From an archaeon (GTDB lineage Archaea > Thermoproteota > Nitrososphaeria > Nitrososphaerales > UBA183), in assembly GCA_021828185.1 (NCBI GenBank), contig JAKASI010000002.1:186001-250000 (forward strand): 64,000 bases of DNA, read 5' to 3'. The position numbers were made by a program, and so were the translations under genes. Within the stretch, counting starts at the first letter, position 1. Every line of letters begins with the position of its first letter. Shown piece by piece: positions 1 to 7,973 of this stretch. Below the pieces are notes generated by a model. It ran no database searches. It saw only the letters and a list, made by a program, of their open reading frames with translations, and was not told where the DNA came from.

Positions 1-441
1 GAGGACACGCAGAGCGGGTTCAGGGCATACTCCGAGAGGGCGTTGAGGACCCTGGACTTCACGGAGAAGGGGATGGCGGTCGAGTCCCAGACCCTCATCG
101 ACGCCGCGAAGGCCGGGCTGAAGATCGTGGGCGTCCCTGTGTCGACGACGTACGAAGGGATCAGGGCCAAGAGGAGCAGGCTGGCCCACGGGTCCGAGGT
201 GGTTGACTACGTCCTGAGCAGGACTGTCGTGGACAGCCCGCTGCTGTATCTGGGGGTGCCCGGGCTGATGGCGGTGCTCGCGGGAATCGGAGCCGGGGCC
301 TTTGTGGTGAACGCTTTCTTTCAGACGCACCTGATCGCCACGGGCACTGCGATCATCTCCGCCATCCTCATCATAGCTGGGGTCATCGCCATGGCGACCG
401 GGCTGATACTGAAGTTCCTCAAGGTGCAATCGGACAGATGA
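1..441 (+). CDS. Glycosyltransferase family 2 (dolichol-phosphate-sugar synthase-like), C-terminal part
   Basis: The frame is open at the left edge, so the N-terminal catalytic half is missing. The first visible residues read EDTQSGFRAYS, the motif that ends the catalytic domain of DPM1-like family 2 transferases (QSGFRAY). After a short stretch typical of these enzymes (VPVSTTYEG) come two predicted membrane helices at the C-terminus, as in transferases that anchor next to their lipid-phosphate acceptor. The likely role is to move a sugar onto a polyprenyl phosphate for surface glycans, which agrees with the glycosyltransferases that follow. A TTG at base 43 is not the start, because homology begins before it. 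The family is clear; the exact sugar is unknown. Confidence 0.8.
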   Translation, partial: EDTQSGFRAYSERALRTLDFTEKGMAVESQTLIDAAKAGLKIVGVPVSTTYEGIRAKRSRLAHGSEVVDYVLSRTVVDSPLLYLGVPGLMAVLAGIGAGAFVVNAFFQTHLIATGTAIISAILIIAGVIAMATGLILKFLKVQSDR

Positions 442-590
442 GGCCATGGCGGATCTGACGCTGATATCTTTCGGGCTTTCGATAGATTGGATGACCGAAT
501 GGCCTCCGAGCGGGTTAACCTCAAGGAGATAGACAGGAAGATGCATCGCAAGCTGGAGCCGCTGCCGCCGGGAGGGGGTGCCTCTTTTCC

Positions 591-616
591 TGTAACCTCT
601 GTAACACCCGTAACAT
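591..616. repeat. Three short GTAAC direct repeats
   Basis: GTAAC occurs three times in 25 bases at 9-10 base spacing (GTAACctctGTAACacccGTAAC) in the 203-base interval between the glycosyltransferase and the convergent toxin gene. One helical turn of spacing could be a protein-binding site, but there is no gene start nearby on the + strand. The rest of the interval shows nothing I can name. Confidence 0.3.
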
Positions 617-644
617 GGGAGAAAGTCGGTAAGGTGATTTCCGC

Positions 645-1184
645 TCAATGGTCGGCTGCTGGGCGTGTCTTCCTCAAGGACTTCAGCAGGGCGCCATACA
701 GTTCGGCGTCGCACCTCCAGCCTGATGAAACTAGCCTGCCGAGGGCGTCCTCTCCTTCCTCCACGGACAGGGCCCCCTTTTTCACTGCCCGGAGCACCAC
801 CCCGTACGTCCCCTCCACCCTGACTCCCTGGATCCTTGCCGCCGCCCTTGCCGCCCTGTCGTCTACCACCGCCACGGCCCTGACCTCCTTTGCCAAGGCA
901 ATGGCCTCTGCCTCCCCGGCGTGAATGTCGCGGTGGATGCGGGCCACTGACTTCGCGCCGCTCGGGGCCGGTGTTCTCACCCTGATGGTCCCCTTCTCTA
1001 TAAGGGAGGAGATTATGACCGCGTCAGGGTACTCGCGTCCCTTCCCCTCAGGCTTCCCGGCCACTTCGTTGACCACCGTGGGGACCGTGAACTTCTCCCC
1101 GTCGAGCGCCTCGATCAAGCGCGCGAGCCCAGCCTTTGAAAGGTGTATCAGAGGCGTGGCGTCGAAGACGTATCTTCTCTTCAA
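645..1184 (-). CDS. PIN-domain toxin, DUF3368 family
   Basis: This 179-residue protein starts at a TTG whose last two bases belong to the TGA of the upstream antitoxin gene. The N-terminus reads YVFDATPLIHLSKAG, the opening strand and first acidic residue of DUF3368 PIN domains. Further acidic positions follow in VVNEV, HAGEAEAIALAKE and VVDDRAAR, so the metal-binding set looks complete. PIN toxins are Mg-dependent RNases. The partner directly upstream is a UPF0175 protein, the usual mate of DUF3368. A longer in-frame extension upstream overlaps the whole antitoxin and has shadow-like composition, so I did not use it. Confidence 0.85.
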   Translation of the reverse strand: MKRRYVFDATPLIHLSKAGLARLIEALDGEKFTVPTVVNEVAGKPEGKGREYPDAVIISSLIEKGTIRVRTPAPSGAKSVARIHRDIHAGEAEAIALAKEVRAVAVVDDRAARAAARIQGVRVEGTYGVVLRAVKKGALSVEEGEDALGRLVSSGWRCDAELYGALLKSLRKTRPAADH

Positions 1185-1495
1185 TAGTCTTCGCTGTTCA
1201 GAGACTCGACTTCTCTTTCGAGTTCCGCCGGCGTCGCGCCGACGGTCACGACCTTCCTTTCGTCGAGGATCTCCATGAACTCCCTCAGAGAAAGACCCGC
1301 GGCGAGGGACGCCCTCCAGAGCGAGACCTTCCCGACCTGGAACCTTTCGACCGCCTTGTCGACCTTCCACTCCCTTATCCCGGCGTCGAGGATGCGCCTC
1401 GCGACCGTGGACCTGTCGCTCTGCTCCTCCTTTGCTATCTCCTCAAGCTGTTTCAGCTTCTCCTTCTCGACCTTCACCGACAGCACTTCGGACAT
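1181..1495 (-). CDS. UPF0175 family antitoxin
   Basis: The 104-residue protein has a charged N-terminal helix, then DRSTVARRILDAGIREWKVDKAVERF and VSLWRASLAAGLSLREFME, the helix-turn-helix pattern of UPF0175 antitoxins. It should bind its own promoter and block the DUF3368 PIN toxin that overlaps its stop codon by four bases. A TATA-like TTAAGTATAC (about 1518-1527, read on this strand) lies 26 bases before the ATG, so the transcript is probably leaderless. GTATAC and GTAT elements around the box could be the operator. Confidence 0.85.
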   Translation of the reverse strand: MSEVLSVKVEKEKLKQLEEIAKEEQSDRSTVARRILDAGIREWKVDKAVERFQVGKVSLWRASLAAGLSLREFMEILDERKVVTVGATPAELEREVESLNSEDY

Positions 1496-1612
1496 GGTAT
1501 ATTTTGTATTGAATCGTATACTTAAGGGTTGTGGCGGCGGCTCGGTGCGGCAGGCGAGGGAGGGGAAGGCGAAACCATCAACACGTCTGCGGACCGGGGA
1601 GGGCTGTCAGGG

Positions 1613-2749
1613 ATGAAGGTCTGCCTGGTCAACAGCTTCTACCCTCCGTATTTGGGAGGGGCGGAGACCTACACCAGCAGCCTCGCGAGGAACCTGGCGG
1701 AGCTGGGGCATGAGGTCACTGTGTACTGCGGCGATAGACCATCTCCAGCAGGGGAGTCCACAGACGGCGCGGTGAGAGTCGTTCGGATGAAGACTCCGTT
1801 GGCGTTCTACGGGACCCCCATCTCCTTGTTCCCACCATCTTTCATGGCAGGAAGCTTCGACGTCATTCACTGCAACTTCCCGAATCCGTACTTCGTTGCC
1901 GTTTCCGCGACAGTTGCCAAAGCGGGGGGAGTGCCGGCGGTGCTCACGTGGCACAACGACCTGCCTACAGTGACGAGCGCGGCGTCGTTCCTTGTGAGCC
2001 TGAACACCATAGCTTCAGTAGCCTACCTTGCTCCGTACTCGCGTATCATAGCCACGACTGGCATCTATGCAAGGACTTCCAAGATACTCCGAAGGAACGC
2101 CGGCAAGGTAACTGTTATCCCGAACGGGGTAGACACGGCCAGGTTCAACCCACAGGTGGACGCCGAGGAGTTGAAGGAGAAGTATCACCTGAAAGGGTAC
2201 AAGACGCTGATCTTCGTGGGTGCGCTGACCACCTGGCACACGTACAAGGGATTGGAAGAGTTACTGCAGGCTTTCTCAATGGTGAAGAAGAGCTGCGAGA
2301 GCCTGAAGCTGCTGATCGTAGGCGGAGGGAACCTACTGGGATACTATCAACGGCTCTCGCGTGGGTTGGAAGAAAGTGAGAAAGTGGTCTTCACGGGCCA
2401 GGTCGATGAGGAGACCCTGCCCAGATGCTACGCCGCGGCGGACTTCGCGGTGCTTCCGAGCAGGGACTCGTCGGAGGGATTTGGCCTGTCGCTGCTGGAG
2501 GCCAAGGCGAGCGGCAAGGCGGTGATAGGATCAGAAGTCGGGGGCATAACGGAAGTGATAGAGAACTGGAGGGACGGAGTCCTTGTCAGGCCCCGGGATC
2601 CCAACGCCCTAGCCAACGCGATACACGCACTCTATGTGGATGACGACCTGCGGCAAAAGATGGGTGATGCGGGGAGGGTATTCGCACAGTCTCACGATTG
2701 GAGGACTGTCGCTGAAAGGGTTGTCTCTCTTTACAAAGAGATTCAATGA
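1613..2749 (+). CDS. Glycosyltransferase family 4 (GT-B fold)
   Basis: The 378-residue protein begins MKVCLVNSFYPPYLGGAETY, the standard N-terminal strand and GGAE loop of family 4 retaining transferases. The C-terminal Rossmann half has VIPNGVD, LIFVGAL, LLIVGGG and the donor-binding motif EGFGLSLLEAKASGKAVIGSEVGG with the conserved glutamates. It should transfer a hexose from a nucleotide sugar in the cytoplasm. I chose the ATG at 1613 because the 28 residues before it in frame are low-complexity and lie upstream of the fold. The next gene starts four bases after its stop, so the two are an operon. Confidence 0.9.
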   Translation: MKVCLVNSFYPPYLGGAETYTSSLARNLAELGHEVTVYCGDRPSPAGESTDGAVRVVRMKTPLAFYGTPISLFPPSFMAGSFDVIHCNFPNPYFVAVSATVAKAGGVPAVLTWHNDLPTVTSAASFLVSLNTIASVAYLAPYSRIIATTGIYARTSKILRRNAGKVTVIPNGVDTARFNPQVDAEELKEKYHLKGYKTLIFVGALTTWHTYKGLEELLQAFSMVKKSCESLKLLIVGGGNLLGYYQRLSRGLEESEKVVFTGQVDEETLPRCYAAADFAVLPSRDSSEGFGLSLLEAKASGKAVIGSEVGGITEVIENWRDGVLVRPRDPNALANAIHALYVDDDLRQKMGDAGRVFAQSHDWRTVAERVVSLYKEIQ

Positions 2750-2752
2750 CAT

Positions 2753-4096
2753 TTGATTAGACCTTCAAGGCTTCGAGACGTATTGGCGATAGGGCTTGTA
2801 ATCAGGCTGGTGATGGCGCCATTCTTCGCACATCCGTTCGACATGTATTCGTTCTACACAGTTGGACAGGAATTTGTGCAAGGGGTTCACCCTCTCTTGG
2901 ACTACTTTGCTCCGTACTCGTACTCCTATTTCCTCTTTGCATTTCCGGCTGCAGCCGTCTTTAATGCTTTGACGAGCGTTATTGGTCCGTCAACAATCCC
3001 TATCTCGTCAATCAACCCTATTCTCAATCCGGTTACGCAGCCGGCGATAACTGTCATTCCTGGGCTATTGTTCGACTTCTTGGAGAAGCTTCCACTGATC
3101 GCTTCTGATACAATCATCGCCGTTTTGGTCTACAGACTTGTGTCCCTGTACATCCACGACGATAAGCAAGCAGTTACTGCCGCCGCGCTCTGGTTCCTCA
3201 ATCCGCTCACGATATGGGTGTCTTCGGGGTGGGGGATGATGGATACCCTTCCTGCACTGTTTACTGTTCTGGCCCTGTACTTCGTGCTGCAAGGGAGGTT
3301 TGCATTGTCGGGCGTCTCTACTGTCGTAGGCGTGGCGATGAAGTTCTATCCTCTGGTGCTACTCTTCCCGCTATTGCTCATCGCTTGGAGGCGAGGAGGT
3401 CGGACCGGATTCGCAGGGGCCCTCATAGGAACGTTGTTTGCCAGTCTAGTTCTGTTTCTACCGTCTCTGAATTTGGTGACTAGCAAGTTTATGTTCGTCG
3501 CAACTACCCCCTCTTTTACCAGCACCCAGTATTCGGGCATCTCTTTCTGGACTGCTTTGACGCTCTTTCTTCCGTCGTTCAATCCGATTTTACTCTCGCT
3601 TGCAATCACAGGGATACTCATGTTCGCGGCTTACGCGTGGATGTGGAGGAAGGAGCAGGCCGATGACATCCAAACTGCAGCCGCATTCTTCGCCCTCCCG
3701 GTGATTATTCTCCTCCTGTCGTATCGGTTTGTGGGGGAAAACTTCTTCGTCTGGCTCTTCCCGTTCGGTGCCATACTTGCGATGAAGGGTATTTACGTAA
3801 AGAGGCTCTTCTGGTTCTTGAGCTTGGTTGCTCTAGTTTCGAGCATCACAGACTCTCTGCTACCATACTACATGCTCCCCATGGCGCCGTGGATAGGGAA
3901 CTATCTTGCGAGCGCTCTGGCAGCCGTTGCCCCATACAGGGTCGCCCCCGGAGGGGAAGTAATCGCAGGGTTGTCCTTCGGGAAAGTGTTTTTGTCTTCT
4001 CTTGGGATTGTCACGGCGCTAGGGATCGTGCTCTCCTTCTTGGGATGTATTAAAGGTGGGACCCTCGGACTGCTTAGGAGCAGCCGGTCGGAGTGA
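2753..4096 (+). CDS. Polytopic GT-C-like mannosyltransferase family protein
   Basis: This 447-residue protein starts at TTG four bases after the preceding gene. It has about ten hydrophobic helices. Its first loop (HPFDMYSFYTVGQEF) holds an aspartate in the place where GT-C enzymes such as PIG-M and GT87 relatives keep their catalytic acid. A second marker is NPLTIWVSSGWGMMDTLPALFTVLALYF, close to the region around the second conserved acid in those families. It probably uses a lipid-phosphate-linked sugar on the outer face of the membrane, supplied by an enzyme like the one at the left edge. Substrate unknown. Confidence 0.7.
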   Translation: MIRPSRLRDVLAIGLVIRLVMAPFFAHPFDMYSFYTVGQEFVQGVHPLLDYFAPYSYSYFLFAFPAAAVFNALTSVIGPSTIPISSINPILNPVTQPAITVIPGLLFDFLEKLPLIASDTIIAVLVYRLVSLYIHDDKQAVTAAALWFLNPLTIWVSSGWGMMDTLPALFTVLALYFVLQGRFALSGVSTVVGVAMKFYPLVLLFPLLLIAWRRGGRTGFAGALIGTLFASLVLFLPSLNLVTSKFMFVATTPSFTSTQYSGISFWTALTLFLPSFNPILLSLAITGILMFAAYAWMWRKEQADDIQTAAAFFALPVIILLLSYRFVGENFFVWLFPFGAILAMKGIYVKRLFWFLSLVALVSSITDSLLPYYMLPMAPWIGNYLASALAAVAPYRVAPGGEVIAGLSFGKVFLSSLGIVTALGIVLSFLGCIKGGTLGLLRSSRSE

Positions 4097-4336
4097 TTAC
4101 ATTGAAAGTGGGGTGCACAAGCGCGTCGGTAATCGGACTCGACTACACGGGGGTTGTACACGCGAGTCAGCCCTGGTCTATACTTCGACACCTGAAGTCC
4201 GCGGAGGCACACAGATCATACCTGCCCCCGAGGCCTAGAACTTCTATGTCAGTCCTACACACGAAGCGCTATATTGGTTTCTTCAAATTGACTGAGACAC
4301 TGACTCGGCACTCCTCACAAAGCCTTTCTTGAGATT

Positions 4337-5425
4337 ATGAGCGGGGTCACAAGGATCCTTTGGTATAACTGGAAGGACATCAAGCATCCAGAAGCCGGGG
4401 GAGCCGAGGTCTTCACACATGAAGTTGCCAAGCGGCTGGCTCTTCGGGGATACAGCGTGACGTTATTCACTTCGTCGTTCCCAGGGGCCCATAACGAAGA
4501 TGTTATTGACGGGGTCAGAATCCTACGCAATGGAAGCAGGAACAGTGTCCATGGGCTCGGCAGGAAGTTCTACGAGGAGCATCCAAGTGGCTTTGACATC
4601 GTGGTTGACGAAATCAATACGAAGCCGTTTATGACACCTTTGTTCGTGAAGAAACCTAAAATCGCTCTCATACATCAGCTAGCGAGAGAGTACTGGCTGT
4701 CTGAGGTACCGTTTCCAGCAAACCTGCTTGGTTACTATTATCTTGAGAACCATTGGCTAAGAAGATACGCCAATGTGCCAACGGTCACTGTTTCGGCCAG
4801 TACGAGAAGGGACTTGGAGTCTCTCGGATTCAGCAGCATATTCATGGTGCCTGAGGGCTTGACGTATCAAGTGTTGAGCGAGACTCCACTGAAGAATGGC
4901 GTGCCGACCGTCATGTATCTAGGTCGGCTCACCAAGGCCAAGAGAGTCGAACACTTGCTCAAGGCATTCGCAAGAGTTAGGAGATCACGCTCAGACGCTC
5001 GGCTATGGGTCGTTGGAGATGGATATTTGCACGAAAGATTGAAGAAACGACTCGGAGACGGTGTCCTTCTTTTCGGCAAACTTCCGAAAAGTGATGTGTC
5101 TGAGCTTCTTAGGGAAGCGTGGGTCTTGGTCTACCCGAGTGTCAGAGAAGGTTTCGGGCTGGCGATTATAGAGGCGAATGCTCATGGAACGCCAGCCATT
5201 GGCTATGATGTAGCCGGGGTCAGGGACGCCATCCAGAACGGCGATACAGGCATACTTGTTCAAAACGGAGAAATCGCGCAACTCGCAAACGCGATTTCTT
5301 CGGTGCTCGAAGACGAGAGCCTGCGACTGCGACTCTCTAGAAACGCGCTCGCCTATTCACGCAATTTCAGCTGGGACAAGTCGGCTGACGAATTTGAAAA
5401 GGTGCTCAATCTAATACATGGGTGA
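4337..5425 (+). CDS. Glycosyltransferase family 4
   Basis: The 362-residue protein begins with ILWYNWKDIKHPEAGGAEVFTHE, the acceptor-side nucleotide-binding start seen in many family 4 enzymes. It carries VMYLGRLTKAKRVEHLLKAF and VYPSVREGFGLAIIEANAHGTPAIGYDVAG, the donor-binding E(x7)E region. It is cytoplasmic and should extend a surface glycan. The 240 bases between it and the upstream gene have no convincing frame. Codon use is more A/T-rich than in the genes to the left, which marks the start of a stretch of different composition. Confidence 0.9.
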   Translation: MSGVTRILWYNWKDIKHPEAGGAEVFTHEVAKRLALRGYSVTLFTSSFPGAHNEDVIDGVRILRNGSRNSVHGLGRKFYEEHPSGFDIVVDEINTKPFMTPLFVKKPKIALIHQLAREYWLSEVPFPANLLGYYYLENHWLRRYANVPTVTVSASTRRDLESLGFSSIFMVPEGLTYQVLSETPLKNGVPTVMYLGRLTKAKRVEHLLKAFARVRRSRSDARLWVVGDGYLHERLKKRLGDGVLLFGKLPKSDVSELLREAWVLVYPSVREGFGLAIIEANAHGTPAIGYDVAGVRDAIQNGDTGILVQNGEIAQLANAISSVLEDESLRLRLSRNALAYSRNFSWDKSADEFEKVLNLIHG

Positions 5426-5464
5426 AAGTCTTGATACTCGGTTCACATCCGGATTACGACTTGT

Positions 5465-6517
5465 CTAATGAATCAGCGTGCTGAAACCTTCAGAAATTAG
5501 CTCTCTTCCTCGAGGCTCCGTCAAGAAAGCAAAGAGCGAAGCATCAGTGAGCACCAAACCTACTAACGGCTCCAGGAGAAACACAGGGTCTCTTTGCTTA
5601 AGGTACTTCCTGAATCCTGAAATTGCCAGGGGAAGTATCAAATTCGTAAGCAGTATCCATTGTATCATTCGCTTGACAGAATGTCGGTCCGTGGTAGCGA
5701 ACCATACGAATTTCCTGTTTGGGTAACTCAACAAGTATCCTCTCTTCACATGGGTTATGCGCTTCCGAATCAAGGTCCCGATGTCGTCGGCATGGCTGTG
5801 CCTTACGCCAATTGGGACATACGCAAACGTCTGTAGCCCATTCATGACGAATGACGCAGTTAGGTCTATGTCAAAAACTCTATTCTCGTCTATTCTAACA
5901 AGCTCGAATATACGTTCAATAGTCTTGCGTCGATACAAGACCAATCCCACGGGGGGCATTCGATTCGTCGTGAATCTACAGAGCATATACTGAGTTCGCT
6001 TTTCAATGAAGGTCTCTTCAATTCCAGCGGAGAAATAAGCGAGGAAAGGATCTCTCTGAGCTTTGTCGTAAGACAAGTACCTAACTATGGCAAAATCCCG
6101 TTTGTCCGCGGTAAAGTGGGTGAATGATCCTACTATCATCGGATCTTCTACCAAAGGATATACCATTTCACGTAGCCAGGTTGAACTGGTCAGCGCGTTG
6201 TCGTCATCGAGGTAGAAAAAGACTTCACCGGTTGAGTCCTTGTACGCAGCCAGTTTCGCCTTTTCTGGATTCTTAAGATTCACTTTTAGTATCTTCACAG
6301 GAAACCTATTGGCTATTTCCAGAGTTCTGTCTCTGGATCCGTCATCCGCGACTACTACTTCTATTCGGCCGGGATAGTCTTGAGCAAAGATACTACTCAG
6401 ACACCTTTGAATATGTCTCTCCGAATTGAACGTTGGGATAGCGATCGCCACTGAAGGCCATTCGATCTCAGAAGGTACCTTACCAGTTGGATTCTGAATG
6501 GACGCTGTCTGGTTCAT
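5465..6517 (-). CDS. Glycosyltransferase family 2 with C-terminal membrane segments
   Basis: The 350-residue protein has the family 2 (GT-A) motifs in order: VAIAIPTFNSERHIQRCLSS, VVVADDGSRDRT and the metal-binding YLDDDN. C-terminal hydrophobic stretches (ILLTNLILPLAISGF and LVGLVLTDASLFAFL) suggest membrane attachment. An ATG 90 bases further upstream is possible, but a TATATATA-type box sits at 6549-6557. That puts the transcript start about ten bases before the ATG at 6517, so the longer version would begin upstream of the promoter. It converges on the family 4 gene, with 39 bases between stops. Confidence 0.88.
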   Translation of the reverse strand: MNQTASIQNPTGKVPSEIEWPSVAIAIPTFNSERHIQRCLSSIFAQDYPGRIEVVVADDGSRDRTLEIANRFPVKILKVNLKNPEKAKLAAYKDSTGEVFFYLDDDNALTSSTWLREMVYPLVEDPMIVGSFTHFTADKRDFAIVRYLSYDKAQRDPFLAYFSAGIEETFIEKRTQYMLCRFTTNRMPPVGLVLYRRKTIERIFELVRIDENRVFDIDLTASFVMNGLQTFAYVPIGVRHSHADDIGTLIRKRITHVKRGYLLSYPNRKFVWFATTDRHSVKRMIQWILLTNLILPLAISGFRKYLKQRDPVFLLEPLVGLVLTDASLFAFLTEPRGRELISEGFSTLIH

Positions 6518-6548
6518 GATGGACCTTGACTCTTGGATTTGGATCGAG

Positions 6549-6557
6549 TTATATATA
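6549..6557 (-). promoter_or_regulatory. TATA box for the family 2 glycosyltransferase
   Basis: TATATATAA on the minus strand, centred 36 bases before the chosen ATG. With the archaeal spacing of about 26 bases to the start of transcription this leaves a leader of roughly ten bases. It decides the start codon of the gene. Confidence 0.6.
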
Positions 6558-6883
6558 CTCGGCGAAGGACGCGCGTTGAGGGAGCCAAGCCTTTTGCTTT
6601 GACTCATCAGTTAGTTCGAGAGTTTTGGGCCGATGGGCTTGGTCGGTCATTGCCTTCCAGAGAAGGCATGGCTCGCCAACTGGGGAGACCCTCCGACGTC
6701 TACCACGTCCGATTCTACTGGAAAGAACTGAATAGCAAAACCTCAGGCGAGAGGAAGGGTCTTTGGAGTCTTAATGATCAGAGGGCCGAGCCTGAGGAAT
6801 GCCGTGTCATTTTCCTGCCGAACGCCTAGATGGTGACATATTCGCCGACAGCAAGGACAACAAGTAAAATCGACTGGACCTTG

Positions 6884-7672
6884 TCAACTTGACTGAGCGA
6901 CCAAGTGAAACGGTCGGTCTCCTGCCCTCTCGTCGAGGAGTCTGACTTTGAAGCCGGTTTCCTCGAAGAACGTCATGATGTCTTCCTCTGATAATCCGTA
7001 GGACTTCAGATATAAGGGATGAACTTCGCAGATTATGTTTCTCACATCCCCTCTTGAAAGACACCGAGATGCCCCCTTGAGAGCCAGATTCTCGTAGCCT
7101 TCGACGTCAATAATCATAAGTTCTACGCTGTCCAAACCATGTTGGTCAACTATGCAATCAATCGTTGTCAGTTTCACCTCCTCGGTCTGATCTTTGGCAG
7201 ACAATCTGAACGTCGAAGAAGATACCCCTCTACCAAGGTAGCCAGTCCCCGGTTGTTCGCCAACTGCCGCCGCAACAATCTCAATATTCTCGAACCCGTT
7301 AAGAGAGATGTTGGTTGCAAGTCTTGCCAAATTGTCTGATAAAGGTTCGACTGCAATTACGCGACCCTTCGAGCCAACCATCTTGGCAGCGATGAGAGAG
7401 TAGTACCCAATCCAGGCGCCTACGTCTAAGACTGTGTCATTGGGCTTCAGCAATCGAATAACCTCCTTCGTTACTCTGGGCTCAAACGCGTAGAAAGGAA
7501 TTGCCCTTTCACCTGTTTTGCTCGGATTGATCTCTATATTGATACTGTCAAATACAGTGACTCTCCTTGCGCCTTGGTCTCTCTGAAGTAGTTCATACAT
7601 TGGGACAAAGACCCGACCCAACTTGGAGTAGTAGACTTTCTCAATCACTCTTCCACGTGCGAATCTAAACAA
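6884..7672 (-). CDS. FkbM family SAM-dependent methyltransferase
   Basis: The 262-residue protein carries the SAM-binding loop VLDVGAWIGYYSLIAAKMVG, followed by VIAVEPLSDNLARLATNISLNG and the FkbM marker LMIIDVEGYENLALKGA. The C-terminal half ends with IICEVHP and FKVRLLDE. FkbM enzymes O-methylate sugars or polyketides, and here a methylated surface sugar is likely. The start is TTG at 7672, with a CTTAAAAG box about 43 bases upstream. It is transcribed in the same direction as the family 2 transferase downstream, with 366 bases between the coding regions that hold no supported gene. Confidence 0.85.
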   Translation of the reverse strand: MFRFARGRVIEKVYYSKLGRVFVPMYELLQRDQGARRVTVFDSINIEINPSKTGERAIPFYAFEPRVTKEVIRLLKPNDTVLDVGAWIGYYSLIAAKMVGSKGRVIAVEPLSDNLARLATNISLNGFENIEIVAAAVGEQPGTGYLGRGVSSSTFRLSAKDQTEEVKLTTIDCIVDQHGLDSVELMIIDVEGYENLALKGASRCLSRGDVRNIICEVHPLYLKSYGLSEEDIMTFFEETGFKVRLLDERAGDRPFHLVAQSS

Positions 7673-7799
7673 GTACGCAGTTTCTCCACCCGAAGAAGTC
7701 GCTTACCGTTCTTTTAAGCGATTCCACTCTACACCCACTGTTCCGCAAGCCCCTCCGGATAGTTATAACAGAACCACTTTATTCCAGTGTTTCGACACT

Positions 7800-7973
7800 A
7801 TGGCGTGTGTTATGGCAACAGTGCAAATATCCGACTATCGGTGGACTCCAGTTCAGGGTAGTCGAGTGAAGTCAGTGAGTGCGCCGGGTCACGAACACTC
7901 GATTTTCGGCTTGCATTTGGGTGCAGAGGGACTTTCGGAATCGACTCAGCCTCTTTGGACTCGTGAGCAATGA
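7800..7973 (+). CDS. Possible short upstream ORF, 57 residues
   Basis: An ATG at 7800 lies 35 bases after a good TATA box (AGTTATAACA, 7761-7770). It opens a 57-residue frame that ends at a TGA overlapping a possible GTG start (7963) of the large membrane protein. The protein matches nothing I know and has no clear structure. Promoter position and stop/start overlap are the only support. The region may instead simply be the 5' leader of the next gene. Confidence 0.25.
   Translation: MACVMATVQISDYRWTPVQGSRVKSVSAPGHEHSIFGLHLGAEGLSESTQPLWTREQ

Noticed and set aside
487..1278. Frames on the + strand across the DUF3368/UPF0175 pair
   Set aside because: Antisense to two well-supported genes, with no family motif.
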